Shown here one piece after another: positions 46,298-56,201 of a stretch of 64,000 bases of DNA; the first letter of the stretch is position 1, and every line of letters starts with the position of its first letter. Source of the DNA: Clytia hemisphaerica (lineage: Eukaryota > Cnidaria > Hydrozoa > Leptothecata > Clytiidae); the NCBI GenBank assembly GCA_902728285.1, contig CACVBU010000367.1, positions 992,001 through 1,056,000 of the forward strand. The letters run 5' to 3'. Made by a program: the position numbers and the translations under genes. A model generated the notes under the pieces. It saw only the letters and a program-made list of their open reading frames with translations. It did not search any database and was not told where the DNA came from.

Positions 46298-49200
46298 TCA
46301 CTGAGAAGCACCGATCCTTGAATCAGCGAGACAAGCCATCGTAGCAAGCTCCGTCATGATATCGAGTTCGTCGATAGATTGGATGAGTACCAATGAACGG
46401 ATGGCTCGATTTGTAAAGCGAAATCTCTTTTCTTGGTGATTCTTGTAGCAGACTGAAGCACGTCTTGCTTTCCCATCTTTTCCAATTTGAACATCGTCAA
46501 CGATTCCATACTGATAATCTTTGCAAAGGACGGATTCCTGCTTAGTAAATAGGACAACATCTCCTTTCGATAACGGCTTATCGTCGCGAAACCATTTGCT
46601 TTGAGACATGAAATTGGGAATATGTAACAACCAGACTTCGAACCAGGCGTTGAAAATTTCTATATTCTCTTCCACAACCTTTAATGGATTGAATGTGGTA
46701 AGCATCTCACCGTGAGGGCATCTTTCGTTATTCCTTCCCAAACGAAGGCGGTTTGGCGTTAGAAGATCGATGGCTTCATAATCAGAAACTTCATTCCTGA
46801 TTGCAATAGGTAGGTTGTTAATGGAATTGGCAATCATTGAACCCAACGTTTCCCATTGTAGCAAAGATAAACGACAGTTTAAAGTAGCTTTCTCGATCGA
46901 CAAATTGATTTCTTTGATCTTTCTTTCAACCTTCCCATGAAAGTTGTGACCACCGACAGGGCAAGTGTTGTACTCAACACCAACATCTCTGTGAAGTTGA
47001 TTCATCGTGTCTCTGAAGTTCAGTTTCATCTCGGAACAGCCTTTGATTAGCTGACTTCCTTCATCACACAACAAGGTTTTTGGAAAGCCGGAATCGCTTG
47101 CAAATCTGATAAATGCTTGGATGAATCCAGGGGTTGAATAATCATCCATTATTTTGATGGAAATGGAAGAAGTGGTACAACAACAGAAGACTACGAGCCA
47201 TATCTTCAGGGTTGTTCGCTTGTTGTGCTTTGAATATGCCTTGTAAGGACCAGATAAGTCTACCTGGCTGACGTAGAAAGCAGGAGCGATTGTTAAGTTG
47301 AATGAAGGTAAGGGACCCATCGAAACTTCGATCGTCTTTTTCATCAAGTAACGACACCGTTGACATGACTTTTTGACCCTCTTAACAATTGATCGTAGCT
47401 CAAAGATGTAAGCTTCTTTCAAAATATTTCTGATAGTGGTTTCGATTCCACGATGAGAACAGGACTCGTTGTACCAGTGAGCCTCATTGATGATAGCATA
47501 TGCCACAGGAGAGTGCTTGTCAATGATCGGTACACAAAATGTTGTGGATGTCAAATCCTTCATGACTCTGGTAAACTTTCCTGTGATTGTGAAGTCGTCA
47601 CAAGATAGGATTCGTCCGGTGTAATACAGGATATCGTCATTCGTCTTGGAGATCTTCTTGTATTTGCTCTCCGGAAGAAAATGTTTGACTTCTGCTGTAC
47701 ACTTCCTGAAATAGTAAGCTTTTGCTGCATCGATGTCTTGTGATCGAGTTGCCTTTTGACTTTCGATTGGTGAATAATCAAACTTCAATCTAATGAATTT
47801 GTAGATGTAGCTTAATATTCTGACGACTTTGCTGAATCGATAACGATTTGGATCGATCAGGTAATTTGAAAATTGATGACGTTCCTTGACTTCATCAGGA
47901 ACAATTGATAACGGTTGATCTGGATTTGATAAAAAGTGTGTTTGATGAGGCAAGGTTTCCTCATTGATCTTTGATAATTCTGTTTGGCTCAAGGTGATAT
48001 CAGAAATACGAGTGATTGGAAATTCGGATCGATCTTTAGACATCCATGGAAGGCCATTGATCCAATTGGAATTTTGAGAAATTTCTTCAATCTGCACACC
48101 TTTCCTTGTGCCAACATCTGCTATCATGTTTTGTGAGCTGACATAAAACCAGTTATCTGGTGACGACAGTCTTCTGATTTCGATCACTCGACTCCTCACC
48201 CATTTTTTGAGTGGTTTCTCCTCATTATTAATCCAATGAAGGACGACTTGACTATCAGATAGCTTTATTGACGACTTGTGAAGTGCACCGAACGATCTGC
48301 TAACAACTTCTGAAGTGTGAACATTCATGATAGCAGCAATCATCTCACCACGTGGCTGAGATATTCCGTCTGGAAGGAGTTTTGATCTCGAAAAGATAAG
48401 TTGACAATGGTAGGATCCATCACGTCGCTTGATGCGAGCGTAGATTGCAGAGCAAGCAACGACTTCACTTGCATCAGCTGCATCTATTGTTTCGATCTGT
48501 AACGATAATGCATCTTCAGGTATGATACATCGTTTGAAATGAATCGATTTAAGATCCTGCATTAATTGGAAATTGTTGAGCCAAGTATCACGAAGCTCAG
48601 ATGGAATGGGGTCATCCCAGTCTAGCTTTCTCAAAACTAGATCATGTAAGTCGATTTTAAATGTAGCTGTTATTGGTGTGGTCTTGCCAAGAAGATCATA
48701 GATTTCTCCAACCTTTGATGCACAATGGCGTTTTGTCAGTACATTTGGAATAACGTTTGATTTAGCTTCAGGTTTCTTTCCTCTTTGTCGTTTTGCAAAA
48801 TTGAGGTCGCCGACGTTGAGCGAGAGTAAGTCATGCTTTGGTAGCCACTTCAGTCCAGCGACAATAAGACATTCTCCATCTTCTGATAGGTTTTCCTGTG
48901 GGTTTTCTCCTGAGAATGAGACTCCTTTCAACTGAAAGCCTCCTCGATTAACAACAGTTTCAAGCTCGTCAGCTCTCTCACGTGCTCTTGTAATGGAAGA
49001 TTCACCTGATATACAATCATCAACGTACGTATCCTTTCGAACAATACGACTAGCTTCTGGGAATTCATCTGATGACATCTCAGCAACTTTCCTCAGACCA
49101 TACTCTGCCTGGTTTCCGCTAGGCTTGACACCGTATATCAACGTTCTAATGACTTTTTCCTCAGGTGGTTTGGAAGGATCAAGGCTGTCGTGCCACAAAT

Positions 49201-51838
49201 ATCTTTGAAGACACCAATCTCTCTCATCCAGACAGATTGTGTTATACATTTTAGATATGTCAGTATGTAGTCCGACAGAATGGGTGGACCATCGAATAAC
49301 GATTTCTTGAAGCTTGTTCAATCCGTTTTTTCCCTTCGCGAGAATGTCGTTCAAACTTGAACCGGATGGTGTGGGCATGGATGCGTCAAATACAATACGA
49401 CAAGGGGTTGAAAGTGAAGACGGTTTCCAAACAGCCCTCCACGGGATATAATTTTGAACTGGATTGCCTTTGAGGTCGGATTGAATGTGCTGGGGTAAAT
49501 CTTTGATGTAAGCTACGTAACCGAGCTTTTGCAGCTTTGCTTCCGATTCTAAAACATCGGATTTATCTTTGATGTTTTCGGGTTTGTTCAGCTTTCGGAT
49601 TTGCTGTTCATAGACTTTTAACGCAACCGGTTTGTTGGGTGCTAGCCGTTTGGCGGGGTTGTATAGCACGGGTAAGCGGGCGGTAGTGATATGGGATTCA
49701 ATATCGATTGAAACGGAAGATTCGATAAGGGCTTGTTCGGCCTCTTCCTTTAGACTGATTGATTCAATGGAATCATGAGTTTTGCAATCTTTGCATTCAC
49801 GGCAAGATACACAACGATAACTGATTTGGGAACCTGCATTCTCAGCATTTTCGAACGATTTGAGTGGATTTGCTTTGAATGAGGAATGAACAAAATCAGA
49901 CTCTGACAGAGCAGAAACCATCATGATATTGGACATACCACTGACGAATGATGGTGAAGAAAAGTGAGATTGGAAGCGAATCTTGGAAAACGATTCGTGT
50001 GGACCACCAATGATGCCAGTGGTTCCGTCAGCACCCCGAAAGATGGATTTAAAAATGGTTAAACCCGTTGGTATTTGGAAGATTGGTTTCGGATGGTACT
50101 TTAGGTATTTCATACCAATCATAAAATCAACATTTCCACCGATATGACTTGGCACTTTTGGAAATGTTTTGGCTAGAGGTCCGGCAGCAAAGCAGAGATC
50201 CTTCTCGGCTTCTTTTAGTGGAAATTGCGGAAACTCCCCGGTTATATCGGTAAGACAGGTTCCTCTTAGAATAGCGGTTTCCCCGGAAACAAGCGGAAGT
50301 TGAACGCGGTAAATTCCATGCTCCGCAGAGGTGCTTTTCTTTCCCACTCCGGTAATCGAAACAGGGATGTTTGAGATCAAAGTAACGTGTGACCCAAGAC
50401 GCTCGACTGCACTTTTTCTGACGATAAAGTCACTACACCCAGAATCAAAGAATATATTGAATACTTCACCATTGACTTTGATTGACTGGAACATGTAGAT
50501 TCCTCGGTCTGGGATGTCTCCACCTTGATCCTCAAAATCTGTTTGAACATTGTTGACTTCGATTTCTCCACTTGAGATTTCTGAGTAGAAGGATAATTTG
50601 ATGTCTCTGGAAAATGAAGGTAAGCTTGAATTTCTGGTAATGAATCTGGACTTGTACTTGTCCAATAGATCCTGATTTTCGTCAAAATGCTTATGCTCTT
50701 CACATATAAGGATGTGTTTCTTTTTGGGGTACTTGGAATGTGATCCATGGGGGCAAACAAAATCTTGCTGGCATTTCCCTTCTTCATGTTTCCCAACGTT
50801 CCACTTAGCCCCTGGCAAAAGACATTGAAAGCAAAGACCCTTTTTGCGCAACATTTGAAGTCTTTCGGCAGGTGTCTTCTCGACAAACTTCCGGCACGAA
50901 AAGTATTGAATGACTTTGACTCCTCCCGGCCCTGTGGTAGCAACATGGTCATCTTCCCCAGCAGCACTCCCACATAAAATGCAGATTTCATTATCAAATT
51001 TGTCTGAATGATAGCCTGATAAGCCTGGGCCTTTTCGTTTTGGGGGTGCAGATTGTGGGTCCTCCCTTCCTGAGAGTCTAAGCTTTTGTTGTTGGATCTT
51101 TAACTCCTTCTCTAAGAAGTCAATGACGTTTTCCCACAACACCTTCCCACTCTGGTTGATCCCAATAGACTGTTCAAGCCACTTGGTAACCCGGTAATCA
51201 CCCATCAATTTGTAGACTGTATCCAAGGCATCCCCGTAGTAAAGATACTTTTCGATTCTATGCCTGGACGCAAGGATCATCAAATCCCTCATAAGATTGA
51301 TCAGTTGGCTTAACCCTGCAAGTACTTTTCCTGGGTCCCTGGATCCCTTGAAAGATTGGATGTCACTCAGCGAAGAAATTTTCTTTGTAAGTAGAAACTT
51401 CGTATCCCAATAAACTTCCTTGAGGCGAACCCAGATTTCGTCAATGTTGTCTAAGTGTTTGACAAGGGACAATGCAGGCTCTGACAAATGATTGTTAATC
51501 AGCAAATCAGGCAAGAGACGTTTAGTGGTGGTTCGGAGATGCAATTTTTCGAATTCGGATTGAAAAGTATAAATGTCAAGATCTGAATTGTAGCCAGAGA
51601 AATGGGACAATTTGATATTGAGCTTCGTCTCTTTGATCAGATCCCTCTTATTCAATTCTCTTTGATCAATTTCACTTGTCAGATCTTCATTGAATTTGGA
51701 CTTCAGAGTAACAACTAAGGTATATCTCTTACCAAGCTGCTGTTTTGCCTTGACAAGCATCTGACCTTCAAAGATTCTTGGTACTTCTGGGTTGCATGTT
51801 TGAAGCTCTTCAGGTAATTCTCCTGATTCTCCTTCCAC
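46298..51838 (-). CDS. BEL/Pao Gag-Pol polyprotein (main frame)
   Basis: 1846 codons without a stop. Residues about 76-240: Gag DUF1759 type (HFSGYNSDLDIYTFQSEF). 286-383: Cys/His zinc-binding region. 460-600: DUF1758 aspartic protease with FDSGCSDF. 730-950: reverse transcriptase with HTDISKMYN and the YVDD box (938-941). 1115-1245: RNase H (DAADASE, SDSQVVLHW). 1454-1496: HHCC-type integrase finger (HRG, CQRC). 1520-1680: integrase core with VDLSG, LCDEGS and GKVERK as the D, D and E positions. 1750-1820: C-terminal DUF5641-like region. Everything needed for a copy-and-paste cycle is present except a continuous Gag start. It overlaps the upstream Gag frame by 124 nt in the -1 frame. Confidence 0.95.
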   Translation of the reverse strand: MEGESGELPEELQTCNPEVPRIFEGQMLVKAKQQLGKRYTLVVTLKSKFNEDLTSEIDQRELNKRDLIKETKLNIKLSHFSGYNSDLDIYTFQSEFEKLHLRTTTKRLLPDLLINNHLSEPALSLVKHLDNIDEIWVRLKEVYWDTKFLLTKKISSLSDIQSFKGSRDPGKVLAGLSQLINLMRDLMILASRHRIEKYLYYGDALDTVYKLMGDYRVTKWLEQSIGINQSGKVLWENVIDFLEKELKIQQQKLRLSGREDPQSAPPKRKGPGLSGYHSDKFDNEICILCGSAAGEDDHVATTGPGGVKVIQYFSCRKFVEKTPAERLQMLRKKGLCFQCLLPGAKWNVGKHEEGKCQQDFVCPHGSHSKYPKKKHILICEEHKHFDENQDLLDKYKSRFITRNSSLPSFSRDIKLSFYSEISSGEIEVNNVQTDFEDQGGDIPDRGIYMFQSIKVNGEVFNIFFDSGCSDFIVRKSAVERLGSHVTLISNIPVSITGVGKKSTSAEHGIYRVQLPLVSGETAILRGTCLTDITGEFPQFPLKEAEKDLCFAAGPLAKTFPKVPSHIGGNVDFMIGMKYLKYHPKPIFQIPTGLTIFKSIFRGADGTTGIIGGPHESFSKIRFQSHFSSPSFVSGMSNIMMVSALSESDFVHSSFKANPLKSFENAENAGSQISYRCVSCRECKDCKTHDSIESISLKEEAEQALIESSVSIDIESHITTARLPVLYNPAKRLAPNKPVALKVYEQQIRKLNKPENIKDKSDVLESEAKLQKLGYVAYIKDLPQHIQSDLKGNPVQNYIPWRAVWKPSSLSTPCRIVFDASMPTPSGSSLNDILAKGKNGLNKLQEIVIRWSTHSVGLHTDISKMYNTICLDERDWCLQRYLWHDSLDPSKPPEEKVIRTLIYGVKPSGNQAEYGLRKVAEMSSDEFPEASRIVRKDTYVDDCISGESSITRARERADELETVVNRGGFQLKGVSFSGENPQENLSEDGECLIVAGLKWLPKHDLLSLNVGDLNFAKRQRGKKPEAKSNVIPNVLTKRHCASKVGEIYDLLGKTTPITATFKIDLHDLVLRKLDWDDPIPSELRDTWLNNFQLMQDLKSIHFKRCIIPEDALSLQIETIDAADASEVVACSAIYARIKRRDGSYHCQLIFSRSKLLPDGISQPRGEMIAAIMNVHTSEVVSRSFGALHKSSIKLSDSQVVLHWINNEEKPLKKWVRSRVIEIRRLSSPDNWFYVSSQNMIADVGTRKGVQIEEISQNSNWINGLPWMSKDRSEFPITRISDITLSQTELSKINEETLPHQTHFLSNPDQPLSIVPDEVKERHQFSNYLIDPNRYRFSKVVRILSYIYKFIRLKFDYSPIESQKATRSQDIDAAKAYYFRKCTAEVKHFLPESKYKKISKTNDDILYYTGRILSCDDFTITGKFTRVMKDLTSTTFCVPIIDKHSPVAYAIINEAHWYNESCSHRGIETTIRNILKEAYIFELRSIVKRVKKSCQRCRYLMKKTIEVSMGPLPSFNLTIAPAFYVSQVDLSGPYKAYSKHNKRTTLKIWLVVFCCCTTSSISIKIMDDYSTPGFIQAFIRFASDSGFPKTLLCDEGSQLIKGCSEMKLNFRDTMNQLHRDVGVEYNTCPVGGHNFHGKVERKIKEINLSIEKATLNCRLSLLQWETLGSMIANSINNLPIAIRNEVSDYEAIDLLTPNRLRLGRNNERCPHGEMLTTFNPLKVVEENIEIFNAWFEVWLLHIPNFMSQSKWFRDDKPLSKGDVVLFTKQESVLCKDYQYGIVDDVQIGKDGKARRASVCYKNHQEKRFRFTNRAIRSLVLIQSIDELDIMTELATMACLADSRIGASQ

Positions 51839-52395
51839 CTTAGCAGTTGTTCATCAGTTGCAAGTTGCACATTCTTCTCCCAAGACATTTGCAACTCTTT
51901 CAAACAATGATCAGTTGATTCCACTTGAAACAGCATGGCTTCCTCCTCGAGGTCATTGGTCGTCCTTTGCTGAATCGCTTGTAATTTGGCTGACTCGTCT
52001 TTGGCGATTTTCATCTCGTCCTTGGCAGCTTTGATAGCGTCTGTGATTTTGTCCACAAGTGTCTGGTAATCCATGGCGTGATTATCGTTGTAAGTTGCAC
52101 CGAGATAGTGTCGAAGTTTGTAATGTTTTGCACGAAATGTCGTTCGATGCTTTTCTAATTGAGACAGCACGTCACTAGCAGGTTGCAATTCGTACTGTAT
52201 TTCATCTATGAAGTCGGAAATGTCGTCTTTCAAGACGGCTACTTCGATTGACAATTCCTCAATAATAAGCTCACGAGGCGTGGCATCACCGTCGTCTGCC
52301 ATTGTTGTCGATTTCGGGATTCGTCTTGGAATACGACTGCCTGTCAGAATATTCAACGGCCTGTAGTCGACACGGTCTTGTTCTCGACGACGCAT
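51715..52395 (-). CDS. BEL/Pao Gag N-terminal frame
   Basis: 226 codons, helical and Glu/Lys-rich (coiled coil), with alternative starts at 52395 and 52302. It ends at 51715 inside the main frame. The shift needed to reach pol is -1. No classic X-XXY-YYZ slippery heptamer is obvious in the overlap, so this may be a single-base mutation or a programmed site; the sequence does not decide. Confidence 0.85.
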   Translation of the reverse strand: MRRREQDRVDYRPLNILTGSRIPRRIPKSTTMADDGDATPRELIIEELSIEVAVLKDDISDFIDEIQYELQPASDVLSQLEKHRTTFRAKHYKLRHYLGATYNDNHAMDYQTLVDKITDAIKAAKDEMKIAKDESAKLQAIQQRTTNDLEEEAMLFQVESTDHCLKELQMSWEKNVQLATDEQLLRWKENQENYLKSFKHATQKYQESLKVRCLSRQNSSLVRDIP

Positions 52396-52432
52396 GAAAC
52401 GATCAGCAGGATAAGTGTTTCTGCTGTTGAAA

Positions 52433-53158
52433 TGTGGCGGGACTTATAATTGGAGCCGTAAATTGAGTTTGGTGTTGATAACGAATGTTTCAACTAAAAA
52501 TTGAAAGCAAAATTTAGTTTGACAAAGTTTGAAAATAAAAAAAAAAGTTGAAGGCTAGAATATTTCAAGAAATGTCTAGAAATAAACAAAATGTGCCTGA
52601 AAAATGTCTCTAGAAAGGCAAGAATATCGGAAAAACTATGTCCAAAACGGCTAGAAAAGTCTAGAAAAATGTCTCTAGAAAACCTAGAAATTACCATAAA
52701 AATAGGTGTCAAAATGCCTGGGACAAAATGTGTCCAAAAAGTAGCAGAAAAATAAGATAAAAAATACTATCTTACCAGCATGCGAAACTCTGAATGATGT
52801 AATAAATATGCTCCATAAATCCACATAAAAATGTAAGTAATGTGAATGCTAAGTCAATCAAACCAAGCCACATAAATAAAATTTCAATTCATTTTGATTC
52901 CATGAGAAAAATTCAAAGTCAAAACTTCAAGTCGAAAATCTCAATACTTGAAAAACGAATGTAAACATGCATCCTTTCTCTACAAAAGCTCTCATAAGAA
53001 TGAATCTTGTTTCAAAAAATCAAAATTTGAAACGCCTAAAAAATTGCGTCATAAAAGTAACACGTGAAAGTAATTAACTCGAGGCCAATTATCTCAAGAC
53101 CAATTATATACGATATTGATTGCGTTTATAAGCACAATCACATCCAGATCACATCACA
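52433..53158 (-). repeat. BEL/Pao 5' LTR
   Basis: Right-hand repeat, 726 bp, holding the element promoter for minus-strand transcription. TSD GCTGT follows at 53159-53163. Confidence 0.97.
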
Positions 53159-53236
53159 GCTGTGAAGGCTTTGCAACGTGATGTATACGGATTGAACAAC
53201 CGAAATCACCAACTTCAACAAGAAAACACCAAATTA

Positions 53237-53793
53237 GAGCCTGAACCATTCATGTTTTTAAAAACACCTTGCTTACCTGGTTTGCAGAAAACGCTTTCCA
53301 GCATGAAAGGTTCAATTTTTAAAAACACCATAAACACCAAATGTCCTGTCGAAGGCGACTGCTATAAAACAAGTCCCGACTGGCTAAAACGGTATCGAAA
53401 AGTCCCATTTCCCCGTTTTTTTTCCGATTTTCCAGCCCGATTTTTAACCCGATTTTTATCTGATTGGTTCAGTCAGGACACTGCAAGAGCTTCAAAATCG
53501 TCTTGAAAAATACCAGGAACACCAGGAAAAAGACTGAATGGTTCACAAAATTGTGGTGTTTCTTGGAAATGGCATTTTTGCCTGAGTTTAGTGGAGAAAA
53601 TTGAGAGTTGATTTATGGAAATACCAGGAACACAGGAAATGCTGGAAACACACCACCTCGAGAGGTAAGGTGTTTCTGGTAAAATGTTTTTGCCAAAAAC
53701 ACCCAGAAAACCATGAAAGGTTCAGAAAAGGTGTTTCAGGTAAAAGTGTTTTCAGTGTTTTCAGGACTTTTTTGACATGAAAGGTTCAGGCTC
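53237..53793. mobile_element. 557 bp inverted-repeat element in copy A
   Basis: GAGCCTGAACCATTCATG and the inverse of GAGCCTGAACCTTTCATG are 18 bp ends with one mismatch. They interrupt AAATTRAAAGCC, which is continuous in copy B; flanking TTA and TTG suggest a 3 bp target. The interior has many short (G)GTGTTTC and AACACCAGG motifs in both orientations. PIF/Harbinger-type TWA targets are possible but unproven. Confidence 0.75.
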
Positions 53794-54569
53794 TTGAAAG
53801 CCAACGAAGCATCAGCCAGAGACGAACTAAAAGTCTTAAAATTGAACCAAAAGAAATCTCAGACAGAAATCGAGCATCTCAAAGAAGAAAACAAACAACT
53901 AGAAACAGAGAAAAATAAATTTGAAAATTTGTACCAAACTGCCAAACGTGAAAAGGAAGAAGTACTCCAGGCGAAGAAAAAAATGGAAGGTCAACTCAAT
54001 GATCTTAACGAAGCAAACAAGAGGCTCCAGAATGATAACCAAGTACAAAAGAAAGTGACAACTCCTGTACCAATTTATCACCCCGTTCATCGAGACAAAC
54101 AATCAATTGATTTTAGTCGAATGTCCATTGAAGATTTTATATCAAGTGGCCTTTCAATGGTTTTAGAGAATACTGTATTTTGTGAAGATTATAAAAGGTG
54201 GGTTAGTGAGCTTGAGAGGAAAAGCTTTTTGGAGGGACCCATAAAATCAGGAAATGTTTTGCTTATCAAGACGACAAGTTTTTCTAATTCTGATATTTTT
54301 CTACATCAAAGGGAAATCAAAGATCCAGCATGGAGTTCCGATAAAATAAAATGTGTTAAACTTTTACATCGTACTGATAACACTCATATAAAAGATATGA
54401 CTTTTAATGGTACTTATTGGGAAAGCTGTAGTAACCTCGAAGATTTTGGAACTAAATCCTTTCTTTGGCACAACTTCCTGGTCTTGGCGATTAAAAAGTA
54501 GATTGTGAATTGATTGGACCGCAATCCTATGCTATGATTTGACTTTCTAAACTTTGGATACATTTTATA

Positions 54570-54878
54570 CGTTTTTTTTATCATAAGAATGATGGATATT
54601 CTTAACTTTTTTGGAAAATTATCCTGAAATATTCTTACAGTATTCTTAGGTTAGGATCTAAGACAACCTAAATCTAGCATGTAAAACATTCCTCGAGCAA
54701 AGATATGGCATTTTGGTGAAGACTGGAAGATGATTGGCATATTTACAGTTAAAAATGCATAAAAATCGACATTCTAAGATTCAGTTGCTAAATTCCATGA
54801 TGGTGTTATTCTTAGTATATTCCAAAAATTTATCGGCCAATTTCATCACGATACAGTATATTCTTATAAAAAAGCGTG
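54570..54878. mobile_element. TTATAAGAAC-family MITE downstream of copy A
   Basis: CGTTTTTTTTATCATAAGAATG and ATTCTTATAAAAAAGCGTG ends with TA flanks. The same insertion is present downstream of copy B (58187-58490), so it predates the gene duplication. Confidence 0.7.
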
Positions 54879-55820
54879 TAGCGTTTTACGGTTATGTAGA
54901 ATTCCATCAGAAACTAAATTTTGCGACCTCGTCTGGATGTTAAAACCTTTGGAGCTTTCTGAGGAGCATGGTGCCTACTTTGAATAGCCAAAAAGAAAAT
55001 AATAATTCTGTGCTCTTTAGTAATAGAATCACACTAGATTATTTATAGGTATTACTAATTTCCAATATTGTAATATATTTTATAATTCCTGTCTTATCTG
55101 TCATTCTTGTCGCTTTTTTGCAATCACTTTATAGTTTATTGTATATTTGTTTTAATTTTCTTTTTTTAGTAATGAGTTATATTTCAATAATTGTGTATAT
55201 CTTACTATATTATGTGAATCGATCCGCTTTTAAAATATCTCTCTGACAAAACCCATTCTAGAAGTTTCGCACATAAAAAAAAAATTATATTTCTTCTAAG
55301 TACTGTACAATAAATCTGTTACTCTCGTTTTTTTTTCATTGTATGATAAGTAAGGATAGCAACATTCCAATATAATTAAGTTTTTATGTTGAAAATAAAA
55401 ATACTGTATACCGGGTGTGCCAGAAAGAAGCTCTACCCTCTTTGACTTGATATTGCAGGCAGTAGCACTACTCTTTAAACTTTTGATTTTCGTGATTTTG
55501 GTCTTATGGCCTGCACAAACCCGTCACACGTTTTATCAAAGTACCCCCCGCCTACCGTGAGATTTTAAGACGAATTTGACAAAGAATTAAAAAACAAAAT
55601 AAACGTATCATGAAGTCATCACCAAAATTGACAAAATCTAATTAGGTCAATTTGAAGGCACTATTGTTAAAGTGTCACATGCCAAATTTGAAAGGAAACA
55701 GACGAGCCAATCACGAGATATAGGTGCCTTAAAAAAATCTAGAAATGACGTCATCAATCTTAAAACAATTAACTGGTGACAAAAGCAAGACAATGGAGCG
55801 TCATTTTCTTGACTAAAGTA
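54879..55820. other. 3' flank of copy A, start of the duplicated intergenic unit
   Basis: Matches 58491-61080 downstream of copy B apart from insertions there. Contains the end CCGGGTGTGCCAGAAAGAAG (55413) seen also in the foldback at 34699. No open frame. Confidence 0.6.
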
Positions 55821-55975
55821 CTCGCTACATAGGTTTGGTACTCGTTATTTCCATTTAAACACTAACGAGTACTTCTCATTACTCCTCGTTACCTACTCGT
55901 TACTTCTCGTTACCTACTCGCTACTTCATGTTACTTCTTGTTACTTCTTGTTTCTCGTTATAGTAACAGCCATTA
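55821..55975 (+). promoter_or_regulatory. CTCGTTACTT repeat block upstream of copy B
   Basis: About a dozen short copies of TACTCGTTAC or TTCTTGTTAC-type decamers. The block sits 10-170 bp upstream of the TATA-like element and recurs at the same place before copy C (61100-61250). A regulatory role is inferred from position and conservation between copies. Confidence 0.45.
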
Positions 55976-55985
55976 CCTACCCCTT

Positions 55986-55998
55986 TTATATATAAATA
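55986..55998 (+). promoter_or_regulatory. TATA-like box of copy B
   Basis: TTATATATAAATA, about 205 bp upstream of ATG 56202; the same element stands at 61266-61279 before the truncated copy C. Confidence 0.5.
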
Positions 55999-56201
55999 CT
56001 TTACTATAAAAGCAAACTGGTTTTGTAAAGCACAAAGCAAGTTAGTCGAAATATGACACCATAACTAAACAAACTATTCAGCAGTCAATTTGTTTTTTAT
56101 CAAAGCTTGTAGCAAAGAAAGACTTCGTGTAGAGAGGATATAGACTATCAGATTTTTCTATCTACAGAAAAAAATATTTCATAAAAAGTTTAAACGACGA
56201 T

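Larger units (their letters stand above)
45325..53158 (-). mobile_element. Full-length BEL/Pao LTR retrotransposon
   Basis: 7834 bp, transcribed from the minus strand. Two 726 bp LTRs (TG...CA on the element strand) differ at one base that I could see (45954 G versus 53062 A). The polypurine tract is GGTGGGGAG, complementary to 46051-46059, next to the 3' LTR. The primer site beside 52432 was not matched to a tRNA. The pol order protease, RT, RNase H, integrase with DUF1759/DUF1758-type modules is diagnostic of BEL/Pao. No env-like frame. It inserted in the coiled-coil gene copy A. Confidence 0.97.
44847..54501 (+). pseudogene. Coiled-coil family gene, copy A, broken by three lesions
   Basis: Coding pieces are 44847-45324, 53159-53236 and 53794-54501. 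The protein starts with a polar Asn/His-rich head (about 50 residues), followed by a long Glu/Lys coiled coil and a C-terminal domain of about 150 residues (MSIEDFISSG, CEDYKRWVSELERKSF, NVLLIK, VKLLHR). Lesions relative to copy B: a one-base deletion near 45253 that ends the frame at 45275, the BEL/Pao insertion at 45325-53158, and a 557 bp inverted-repeat element at 53237-53793. No intron is needed. I do not recognise the family; nothing in the sequence gives a function. Confidence 0.75.

Noticed and set aside
52396..52432. tRNA primer-binding site next to the 5' LTR
   Set aside because: The sequence beside the LTR could not be matched with confidence to any tRNA 3' end.
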